From the NCBI GenBank assembly GCA_003158835.1, contig PMLI01000287.1, forward strand, positions 9,155 to 17,441: a stretch of 8,287 bases of DNA. Reading direction: 5' to 3'. Within the stretch, counting starts at the first letter, position 1. Every line of letters begins with the position of its first letter. The notes under the pieces are model-generated. The model was not told the origin of the DNA. It worked only from the letters and a program-made list of their open reading frames with translations, and did no database searches. Positions 1-5,525 of the stretch are shown one piece after another. This stretch comes from Acidimicrobiaceae bacterium. Its GTDB lineage: Bacteria; Actinomycetota; Acidimicrobiia; Acidimicrobiales; Palsa-688. Both the position numbers and the translations under genes were made by a program.

Positions 1-603
1 CGTGCTGCGCCAGTCGGCGAGGTGTCCTGGTACCCATCCGTCCGCGTGTCGGCCGGTTACTGCCAGCGCCTTCGGGCCGAGCGATCCGACCCAGATCGGT
101 GGCGTTGGTGCAGCCGCGGGTGTCAGCCCGGTGACGTGGTAGAACTCGCCGTCGAAGGTGACCGGACCGCCGCCGCCGGAGAGCGCTCTCACGACCATGA
201 TCGCCTCTTCCAGCGCTCGTACCCGGGCTGCGGGCGACAGGCGGGGGACACCGAGGGCGGCGATTTCCTCCTCCAGCCCGCCCGCACCCATTCCGAGGAT
301 GACACGACCGCGAGAGATCGTAGCCAGTCCCGTGACGGTCCGGGCGAGCATGGGAGCGGGACGGCTTAGCAGGTTTGTGCAAATCACTACTCCGGTGATG
401 TTGCTGGTTGCGCCCAGAACGAACCCCAGCGCGGCGTAGGCGTCGACGCGCTCGGCGAAGTAGGGATGGTCGGAGAGGCTGACGACGTCGAGACCCGCGT
501 CGTCGGCTAGGCGGGCGTGCCCGAGCATCTCGCTCACTTCGTGGACGCCGGTCTCCAGCCCGAGGCCGAAGAGGACTTTGTGATTAGGAGTCCCGATACG
601 AAC
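1..603 (-). CDS. LLM-class (luciferase-like) flavin/F420-dependent oxidoreductase, partial, with no usable start codon
   Basis: Translating the minus strand from base 603 gives 201 codons without a stop, running off the left edge, so the C-terminal part is outside the window. The protein resembles luciferase-like monooxygenase family enzymes, TIM-barrel oxidoreductases using FMN or coenzyme F420. It has an early strand LFGLGLETGVHE (residues 11-22), the block GRVILGMGAG (99-108), and the late motif PPIWVGSLGPKAL followed by HADGW (168-190), which is typical of this family. The substrate cannot be told. The 5' end is odd: between the in-frame stop at 649-651 and a GTG at 535-537 there is no ATG, GTG or TTG. 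The first beta strand is therefore present but has no recognisable initiation codon, while the GTG would remove that strand. A TetR-like fragment on the other strand overlaps the same bases. I infer a damaged 5' end, possibly a pseudogene; a sequencing error is the alternative. Confidence 0.72.
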
Positions 604-758
604 AACGTACGGCTTTGGCGATCCTGAAGTCGGACGGTCTGGAGGCAGTCACGATGCGCCGGGTCGCGGCCGCCCTGGACACGGGAGCTGCCTCGCTGTA
701 CGTCTACGTTCCCGGCCGCGAGGGCCTGCTCCAGGCGATGCTGGATCGCAGCGCATAA
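600..758 (+). pseudogene. TetR-family regulator fragment (DNA-binding domain only)
   Basis: The plus strand encodes 52 codons ending in TAA at 756-758. They match the N-terminal helix-turn-helix of TetR/AcrR regulators: a first helix TALAILKSDGLEAVTMRRVA (starting near 609), then ALDTGAASLYVYVPGREGL, then QAMLDRSA and the stop. TetR proteins normally run to about 190-220 residues with a ligand-binding C-terminal domain, which is absent; I see no continuation in the other plus-strand frames after 758. A TTG at 615 could initiate, but helix 1 seems to begin earlier and is preceded by an in-frame TAG near 588. Divergent placement beside the LLM oxidoreductase fits the common regulator/enzyme arrangement. 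Most likely it is a decayed regulator truncated at both ends. The family call is firm; whether any product is made is unknown. Confidence 0.7.
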
Positions 759-993
759 TAGTGGTTCTGCGCTCGGCTTGGTCGGTGCCCCGGGGACCGG
801 TCAGGAACACCCGGGATGCGGCGCTCGGTGCGGACGTTTGGAGGCTACACACCGCGACTTGGCCCGACGCGCTCGCCTGGGGCCCCGACCAGCCCGTCCT
901 ATGGGGACCGGCAGCGCGACTCGCCAAGAGGCACCGGTTCAGAGATGAACAGTCACCTTCCGCCGTAGCCTCCGGCTGCACGAGCTGAGCCGG
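759..993. other. Gene-poor stretch with no recognised feature
   Basis: These 235 bases lie between the TetR fragment and the 3' end of the secreted-protein gene. Reading frames here are open because of high GC, but none gives a protein I recognise, and no convincing terminator or repeat was found. It may hold the decayed remainder of the TetR gene. Confidence 0.4.
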
Positions 994-1476
994 TCAGGAA
1001 TATGACGCCAGCGGGAGCCCGAGGTCGTGGCGCACGATGTTGGCGTCGGCCACTCCGACGGCGGCGTCCTGGTTGAAAGCAATGAACCAGTCGGTGTTCG
1101 AGGAGGAGGAGGAGGCCAGGTCGGGTAGTGCTGAGACGACGCCCTGCACAGCTGCATCGCCTCGCACCACCGCGTCGATATCGGCAATTGCTCCGGCGGG
1201 CCAGCTTTGGTTGAGGAGCCTATGGTCCTGGGCCTCTAGAGCCGAGACGTACACGTCAGCGAACGAACTGGTCTGGGCGATCGATTTCCCGCTCCTCTCC
1301 CAGGCTGCGAATGCCTGGTCGAAAGCACTGCTGGCCGTTCCCAGGGCCGCCCTATCGGCGGTGAACTGGGCCCCGGCGGAAGAAGCGCCGGCCGGTCCTG
1401 CACTCATGACCACTGTGGAGGTGGCTGCTGCGGCGACAGACAACGCCGCAGCAGCGGCAACGAAGACTTTCTTCAT
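994..1476 (-). CDS. Small secreted Ala-rich protein of unknown function
   Basis: A 160-residue protein starts at ATG 1476 with a Shine-Dalgarno-like AGAGGA at 1481-1486, four bases upstream. It opens with a Sec signal peptide: MKK, then an Ala/Val-rich hydrophobic core (residues 4-24) and a probable signal peptidase I site after PAGA (about residue 31). No lipobox cysteine is present, and indeed no cysteine at all. The mature part of about 129 residues is predicted mostly helical, with three spaced tryptophans (W59, W92, W130), a serine run at 122-126 near the C-terminus, and a WPAGAIADIDAVV segment (92-104). This resembles small exported actinobacterial proteins of unknown function, but I do not recognise a named family. 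It stands alone, 175 bases from the upstream coiled-coil gene, and its job cannot be inferred from context. Start and secretion are well supported; function is unknown. Confidence 0.75.
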   Translation of the reverse strand: MKKVFVAAAAALSVAAAATSTVVMSAGPAGASSAGAQFTADRAALGTASSAFDQAFAAWERSGKSIAQTSSFADVYVSALEAQDHRLLNQSWPAGAIADIDAVVRGDAAVQGVVSALPDLASSSSSNTDWFIAFNQDAAVGVADANIVRHDLGLPLASYS

Positions 1477-1480
1477 GGGT

Positions 1481-1486
1481 TCCTCT
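1481..1486 (-). promoter_or_regulatory. Ribosome binding site of the secreted-protein gene
   Basis: The minus strand reads AGAGGA, four bases before the ATG at 1476. It supports that start, which also gives a complete signal peptide. Confidence 0.5.
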
Positions 1487-1651
1487 CGGAGAGTAGTGGA
1501 CGATGCTATAGGAGGCGCGGCTCTAACGTTCCGATGCCTATGAGGTGCTGCCCTCAGCGACTATGCCGGGTTGCCGTAGAGCAGTACCCTGGGACAGGTG
1601 GTCGCACCGGCCTGCGTCGCGAATAGGGGGCGCGCTGGCCGTCCGCGAAAA

Positions 1652-1981
1652 TCATGCTCCCAGGTCGCCAACCAGTTTGGTACGGTGCTCCTCTAGCGCC
1701 ACGACCTCGGCTCGGAGCTTCTTCAAATCGCGGTCGACCCGCGCCAACTCGGCCCTGGCGCGCCGCTGCCGATGGTCCCGGTCGTTGTAGGTGCTGTCCA
1801 TGAGATCCTCGACCTCGCGCCGCAGGAGCCTCAGCCAGGGATTGCCCTGGATGACGCCAACTCGGTACTGAAGCTGACCGGTGTCGATCGCCGCGACGAT
1901 CTCCTCCTGGGTCAGACCGAACTCCTTGCGTGCTGTCTTGTCGCTGAGCGTCGCGCCCTTCCGGCTCCACTCTTGTTGCAC
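1652..1981 (-). CDS. Small protein with HTH-like N-terminus and coiled-coil C-terminus
   Basis: This 109-residue protein has a likely GTG start at 1981, preceded by AGGA at 1990-1993 with an eight-base spacer. Residues 15-60 (KTARKEFGLTQEEIVAAIDT, then GNPWLRLLRREVEDL) look like a short conserved family in which a FGLTEEEI-like helix, a LQYR strand and a GNPWLRLLR segment form a MerR/excisionase-like winged helix fold. Residues 68-104 are rich in Arg, Glu, Leu and Lys with heptad-like spacing and should form a coiled coil, as expected for dimerisation. I recall similar short conserved hypothetical proteins in several bacteria but know no assigned role. A DNA-binding or adaptor role is inference from shape only. 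It lies 190 bases downstream of the SDR-DUF2867 gene on the same strand, but a strong hairpin separates them, so a separate transcript is likely. Confidence 0.75.
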   Translation of the reverse strand: MQQEWSRKGATLSDKTARKEFGLTQEEIVAAIDTGQLQYRVGVIQGNPWLRLLRREVEDLMDSTYNDRDHRQRRARAELARVDRDLKKLRAEVVALEEHRTKLVGDLGA

Positions 1982-1989
1982 GGGGCGAA

Positions 1990-1993
1990 TCCT
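1990..1993 (-). promoter_or_regulatory. Ribosome binding site supporting the GTG start of the small HTH-like gene
   Basis: The minus strand reads AGGA eight bases before the GTG at 1981. It is short but correctly spaced, and no ATG in the same frame gives the whole conserved N-terminus. Confidence 0.35.
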
Positions 1994-2148
1994 GCCGTCT
2001 CCAAGGCCCTACACCGGACGCCAAAGCGTAACGCCATCTGGCAGATGTCCGCACTCGCCGCACCCACTACAGGCCGGGGCGGTACCGAATATCTGTGCCA
2101 GGGCAGCCGTCTTCTTGCATTGCCACGGCTGGGGCCACGCCCTATCAG

Positions 2149-2178
2149 ACGGTGGGGTGCGCGACACCCCCCTACCGT
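2149..2178 (-). terminator. GC-rich hairpin at the stop codon of the SDR-DUF2867 gene
   Basis: The left arm ACGGTGGGGTG (2149-2159) pairs perfectly with CACCCC (2165-2170) plus ACCGT (2174-2178), giving 11 base pairs with a five-base loop and a three-base bulge (CCT, 2171-2173). The TAG stop of the SDR-DUF2867 gene (2172-2174) lies in this arm. Position and strength fit a transcription terminator for that gene, although no T-run follows on the minus strand. High-GC actinobacteria often use hairpins without a U-tract. Confidence 0.5.
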
Positions 2179-3689
2179 GGAGCTTGTCCCTTCGCGTCTA
2201 CTTCGGCGAGGAGGCCGGCCAGCATCCCGGGGAACACGAACCGGTGGAAAGGAGCGACGCCGAGCCAGTAGAGGCGACCGAGCAGCCCACGGGGCCGGAA
2301 CAGAGCGGTCTGAGTCACCTTTGTCCCCGAACCGGCCGGTTCGAGGTCCCATGTGAGCCACGCCTCGCCCGGCAAGCGCATCTCCGCGTGGAGCCGAAGC
2401 CGGTTAGGGGGCACGAAGTCCTGGACCCGCCAGAAGTCCAACGCGTCGCCTACAGCGAGCTTCGAGCGCCGTCCCCGCCTGAGGCCGGGCCCACCTAAGA
2501 GCTGGTCCAAGATCCCTCTCAGGCGCCACAGCCACTCGCCTGAGTACCAGCCCTTTTGACCGCCGATCTGTTCCAGGGCCCCAAAGACCGCCTGGGGCTC
2601 AGCTGAGGCGGTGCCGCGCCTGACGTCTTTGAGCACGGTGCCCCCGGACCACTCTGGATCTGTCGGGACAGCCCTGAACGCGACCAAGTCGGCGTCGACG
2701 AACGATGTCGGGACGTTGCCCTCCTGGGTTGCAGCCAAGGCCCGGCTGATCGCCTCCCTTAGGCCCATGGGTGTGACCGAGAACGCTTCGGTGGCCGAGC
2801 GTTCCCCGACCGTCACCTCGTTGACCAGCGACTCGACCAGCTCTCGGGCCAAGGGGACCGGTACCGGGGTTACCAGGCCCACCCAGTGCGACGAGAGCCC
2901 CGGTGTCAGCAACGGCACCCGGACCAGGCGGCGGCGGGCCAGGCCGGCGACCTCGGCGTAAAAGCCCATCATCTCGGCGTAGGTGACGACGTCAGGGCCA
3001 CCGACCTCATAGATGCCGCCTACGTTCCCGGCCCGAGCAACCGCCTCGACCAGCAGGTCAACGATGTCGGCGATGGCGATCGGCTGGCACCTGGTTTCGA
3101 CCCAGCGAGGCGTCACCATGACCGGCAGCACCTCGACGAGGTAACGGAGCATCTCGAAGCTGGCCGAGCCGGAGCCGATAATGACCCCGGCCCTCAGCTC
3201 GACGACCTCGACCCCCGTCGATGCCAGCAGCCGGCCGACATCGTGCCTGCTCTGCAGGTGCTTGCTGAGCACATCCTCGTCCCTGCCCAAACCTCCGAGG
3301 TAGACGATGCGACGCACACCCGCCTGCGCCGCGGACCGGGCGAAGTTCTCAGCGTCGCGCTGCTCTCGGAGGGCCCACCCATCGCCCTGGCCGATCGAGT
3401 GGACGAGGTAGACAGCGACGTCCATGCCTTTCATGGCCTCGGCCACGTCGCCGCCGACGTCACCCCGGGCCACCTGGACGGAGGTTCGCCATGGCGCCGC
3501 GTCCAGCTTCGCCGGGGTCCGGGCCAGGCAGCGCACCTCCGCGTCGCGCTCGACAAGCGCCGGCACAAGACGGCCACCGACATACCCGGAGGCACCGGTA
3601 ACAAGCACTCGGAGGCTGCTCAAAAGACCACGTTCGGCGCTAGGACCATCTCCCATGATCCTACGGAAGACGATGCGGGATAAGGGCAT
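2172..3689 (-). CDS. SDR-family NAD(P)-binding protein with C-terminal DUF2867 domain
   Basis: This is a protein of about 505 residues from the ATG at 3689; a second ATG at 3656 would give 494 residues, and neither has a strong ribosome site. The nucleotide-binding core begins at LRVLVTGASGYVGG (26-39), the glycine-rich Rossmann motif of atypical/extended SDR proteins of the NAD(P)H-binding type. It is followed by an LAR segment (55-57) after strand 2, GD (76-77), YLVHSIG (94-100), YLGGLG (130-135) and ELRAGVIIGSGS (164-175). The canonical YxxxK pair is not evident, as is usual in this subgroup. Residues about 335-497 match DUF2867: GWYSGEWLWRLRGILDQLLGG, then DALDFWRV and a GRLYWLGVAPFHRFVFPGML-like tail. 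This two-part layout is known in E. coli YbjT-like and actinobacterial proteins, but its substrate is undefined. It is transcribed divergently from heliorhodopsin, so the two may share control in the intervening 128 bases. The family call is firm and the function unknown. Confidence 0.9.
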   Translation of the reverse strand: MPLSRIVFRRIMGDGPSAERGLLSSLRVLVTGASGYVGGRLVPALVERDAEVRCLARTPAKLDAAPWRTSVQVARGDVGGDVAEAMKGMDVAVYLVHSIGQGDGWALREQRDAENFARSAAQAGVRRIVYLGGLGRDEDVLSKHLQSRHDVGRLLASTGVEVVELRAGVIIGSGSASFEMLRYLVEVLPVMVTPRWVETRCQPIAIADIVDLLVEAVARAGNVGGIYEVGGPDVVTYAEMMGFYAEVAGLARRRLVRVPLLTPGLSSHWVGLVTPVPVPLARELVESLVNEVTVGERSATEAFSVTPMGLREAISRALAATQEGNVPTSFVDADLVAFRAVPTDPEWSGGTVLKDVRRGTASAEPQAVFGALEQIGGQKGWYSGEWLWRLRGILDQLLGGPGLRRGRRSKLAVGDALDFWRVQDFVPPNRLRLHAEMRLPGEAWLTWDLEPAGSGTKVTQTALFRPRGLLGRLYWLGVAPFHRFVFPGMLAGLLAEVDAKGQAPR

Positions 3690-3817
3690 GAAGCCCGACA
3701 GAAGGACAGCCGCGGCGCGGTCAGGCGGCTCCGCCGAGCTTGGGACTGTTCACGGGCGACCGCCAGCAGGTTGCGGTATCGGACAAAGGCCCGGCGCCGC
3801 GGAACTACGGTGACAGC
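3690..3817. promoter_or_regulatory. Divergent intergenic region between SDR-DUF2867 and heliorhodopsin
   Basis: These 128 bases must carry the start signals of both flanking genes. A short perfect inverted repeat, GGCGG-CT-CCGCC, is at 3724-3735, roughly in the middle. It could be an operator, but such GC-only repeats are common in this composition. No Shine-Dalgarno sequence precedes the heliorhodopsin ATG. Confidence 0.4.
3806..3811 (+). promoter_or_regulatory. Candidate -10 element for a leaderless heliorhodopsin transcript
   Basis: TACGGT fits the actinobacterial TAnnnT -10 pattern, and its last T is exactly seven bases upstream of the A of the ATG at 3818. That is the spacing expected if transcription starts at the initiation codon itself. 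The lack of any AGGAG-like sequence before this ATG agrees. No good -35 box lies at 17 bases; GACAAA at 3782-3787 (18-base spacer) is weak. This is a prediction from spacing only. Confidence 0.35.
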
Positions 3818-4585
3818 ATGCCGGACCGCTCTTCAACCCTCGTGAGCCTGCGTCGGTACAACCTCGTTGCCGGGTGCCTCCACCTGGCGCAGGCGTTGGC
3901 CATCGTGTTGTTGGCCAACAGCTTCTCCCTGCCTGTTCGGGCCGCCTACCTGACAGGTGCTCCGAGCCGCACGGCGGGCCACCAGACTGTCGTCTTGTTC
4001 AACCTCAGCTTCGCTTGGACCATCGCGGCATTCTTTTCCCTCTCGGCGCTGGCGCATTTCAGCGTGGCTGGTCCCCGCTGGCAGTCCTACCAGGCCCAAC
4101 TGCTCGGAGGCCGCAACCCTTACCGCTGGCTCGAGTACTCGTTGAGCGCGTCGATCATGATCGTTCTGATCGCCATGCTGGTGGGCATCGACGACATCGC
4201 CGCCCTCGTCGCGTTGGTCGGTGTCAACGCCTCGATGATCGGGTTTGGCTGGGTGCAGGAACGCTACGAAGCGCCGGGGGCGGGCCTTGGCCCCTTCTGG
4301 ACCGGTTGCATCGCCGGCATCGTCCCCTGGGCCGCTATCGCCATCTACCTCATCGGGCCGGGTGCCCGCGCGCACGCCCCCGGGTTCGTCTACGGGATCT
4401 TCTTCTCCCTCTTCGTGCTCTTCAATTGCTTCGCCGTCAACCAGTGGCTCCAGTACAAGCAGGTTGGCAAGTGGAAGGATTACCTCGTCGGCGAGAGGGT
4501 GTACGTCACCTTGTCCCTCGTCGCCAAGAGCCTGCTCGCCTGGCAGATCTTCGCGTCGACGCTGGCCTCAAGCGCCGCGCACTAA
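3818..4585 (+). CDS. Heliorhodopsin (seven-helix retinal protein)
   Basis: This 255-residue membrane protein matches the heliorhodopsin family, whose type member 48C12 is 253 aa. That length is why ATG 3818 was chosen over upstream in-frame codons. Seven hydrophobic helices are visible at roughly 14-36, 57-81, 104-123, 126-146, 159-180, 188-211 and 227-249. Helix 7 contains SLVAKSLLAWQIF (233-245), in which K237 is the expected Schiff-base lysine (K241 in 48C12). Helix 3 contains YRWLEYSLSASIM, in which E106 is the expected counterion (E107 in 48C12). H22, H80, N137 and S233 also match conserved retinal-pocket positions. The NQWLQYKQVGKWKDYLVGER stretch (208-227) is a family hallmark. Heliorhodopsins have inverted topology (N-terminus in the cytoplasm), slow photocycles and no known pumping, and are thought to be sensory or enzyme-regulating. 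The gene is divergent from SDR-DUF2867 and convergent with DUF1365. No partner for retinal synthesis is in the window. Confidence 0.97.
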   Translation: MPDRSSTLVSLRRYNLVAGCLHLAQALAIVLLANSFSLPVRAAYLTGAPSRTAGHQTVVLFNLSFAWTIAAFFSLSALAHFSVAGPRWQSYQAQLLGGRNPYRWLEYSLSASIMIVLIAMLVGIDDIAALVALVGVNASMIGFGWVQERYEAPGAGLGPFWTGCIAGIVPWAAIAIYLIGPGARAHAPGFVYGIFFSLFVLFNCFAVNQWLQYKQVGKWKDYLVGERVYVTLSLVAKSLLAWQIFASTLASSAAH

Positions 4586-4703
4586 CGAGGAGCGCCGACG
4601 ATCAACTTGGAGGTGTGCCGTGGCGTGGCATGGCGCAGCAGTCCGCCCCCGGTCGGCGTGGCCGAGCGGGGACGTGCCGGCGGCGCCGACGGCAGATGTC
4701 CGC
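4586..4703. other. Convergent intergenic region between heliorhodopsin and DUF1365 genes
   Basis: These 118 bases separate two converging genes, where terminators are expected. The only self-complementary stretch is a GC palindrome around 4677-4694 with an internal mismatch and almost no loop, so I do not call a terminator. No gene is recognised in it, and in particular no methyltransferase fragment. Confidence 0.35.
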
Positions 4704-5525
4704 TCACTGATCTGCACCCGGGGAAGACGACGCGGTCCCCACAGAGCGTGCCGGGTGCACGTGGACCGGCGCGCCCTTCAGGCGCAGCCGAGCCGCCTGA
4801 GCATAGATGCCCGCGGAGATCCGGTGGGTCAACGCCGGGTAAGCCCAGAGCAGTCGTCCCAGCGCCGGACGGTTGAGTACCCGGCGGCGGAGGGACAGCG
4901 TGGCGCCGAACAGGCGCTCATCGCCACGGAGCACGTCCAGTTGCACAACCAGGTGTTCGCCAGGAACACCGTACGTCAGCTCATAGTCGACGTCCATCGG
5001 CAGGAAAGGTGACACATGCATAACCTTGGCGAAGCGGTGGCGACCTGGTGGGCCGACCACGTAGGTGCAGCGTTCGTGCCAGGGGGTGTTCTCGACCTCA
5101 GCGACCAGCGCCTCGACCTCGCTGTCATCGGCGTCGTGACAGAAGTACAGGCTGATCGGGTTGAACAGCCATCCCCAGGTGCGCACATTGGCCAGCAGGG
5201 AAATCGGGCCTGTGGGACGGCACCCGGCTCGCTGCTCAACAAGCCCGCGTACGGTCTCCTCCAATGAGGTACTTGGGTCACCCATGAAGTCGGCGCGCCG
5301 GAACCGTGCGGGCGCTGGACGGCGGCTCGACCAAAGGGGGTGCAGCCTGGTGACGTCGTCGATCTCCGCCAGATCGAGCAGCGGCATGGCCACCCGGTAA
5401 GAGAACTGGTGGACTGCGCCGGGCCCGAGCCGGCGGTGGTGGAGCGTTCCTTCGTAGATGGCGCTGCGCAGACCTCCCGCCGAAAGCGCTGACGTGCTCC
5501 CCGGGACAGGAGGCGCCTCCGTCAC
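4704..5525 (-). CDS. DUF1365 family protein (COG3496)
   Basis: This 273-residue protein starts at a GTG at 5525, whose last two bases and the next A form the TGA stop of the upstream FAD oxidoreductase gene (GTGA overlap). An upstream in-frame ATG at 5615 would lie inside that gene and add 30 unrelated residues, so it is rejected. Family signatures are clear: IYEGTLHHRRLGP...HQFSYRV (23-45), GWLFNPISLYFCHD (118-131), NTPWHERCTYVV (146-157), KVMHVSPFLPMDVDYEL (167-183) and a tail THRISAGIYAQAARLRLKG (233-251). The reaction of DUF1365 proteins is not established here. They are nearly always paired with a COG2907 FAD oxidoreductase and often with a cyclopropane-type fatty-acid methyltransferase, as in M. 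tuberculosis Rv0449c-Rv0448c-ufaA1. A lipid-modification role at the membrane is therefore inferred. No such methyltransferase follows here; heliorhodopsin converges from the other side instead. Confidence 0.93.
   Translation of the reverse strand: MTEAPPVPGSTSALSAGGLRSAIYEGTLHHRRLGPGAVHQFSYRVAMPLLDLAEIDDVTRLHPLWSSRRPAPARFRRADFMGDPSTSLEETVRGLVEQRAGCRPTGPISLLANVRTWGWLFNPISLYFCHDADDSEVEALVAEVENTPWHERCTYVVGPPGRHRFAKVMHVSPFLPMDVDYELTYGVPGEHLVVQLDVLRGDERLFGATLSLRRRVLNRPALGRLLWAYPALTHRISAGIYAQAARLRLKGAPVHVHPARSVGTASSSPGADQ

Noticed and set aside
1037..1543. Long plus-strand reading frame opposite the secreted-protein gene.
   Set aside because: It is Ala/Ser-rich antisense reading, while the minus strand has a signal peptide and a ribosome site.
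2035..2047. Perfect palindrome CATCTG-G-CAGATG upstream of the small HTH-like gene, a possible operator.
   Set aside because: A six-base-arm palindrome is expected about twice by chance in 8 kb, and no second copy with both arms was found.
1554..2063. 169-codon minus-strand frame overlapping the small HTH-like gene.
   Set aside because: It is Arg/Gly/Pro-rich, typical of an out-of-frame reading, whereas the 109-aa frame has a coherent fold pattern and a ribosome site.
2886..3683. 265-codon plus-strand frame inside the SDR-DUF2867 gene.
   Set aside because: It mirrors the GC-driven third-position pattern of the true gene and shows no protein motif.
3740..3817. Upstream in-frame TTG at 3740 as the heliorhodopsin start.
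   Set aside because: It would add 26 non-hydrophobic residues not typical of the family; ATG 3818 gives 255 aa, close to the 253 aa of 48C12.
2040..4703. Exact 13-base repeat GGCAGATGTCCGC at 2040-2052 and 4691-4703, both in intergenic DNA.
   Set aside because: About one such repeat is expected by chance in a GC-rich window of this size, and the flanks are unrelated.
4245..5012. Plus-strand frame spanning the ends of the heliorhodopsin and DUF1365 genes.
   Set aside because: It is Ser/Arg/Pro-rich, overlaps two well-supported genes and has no motif.
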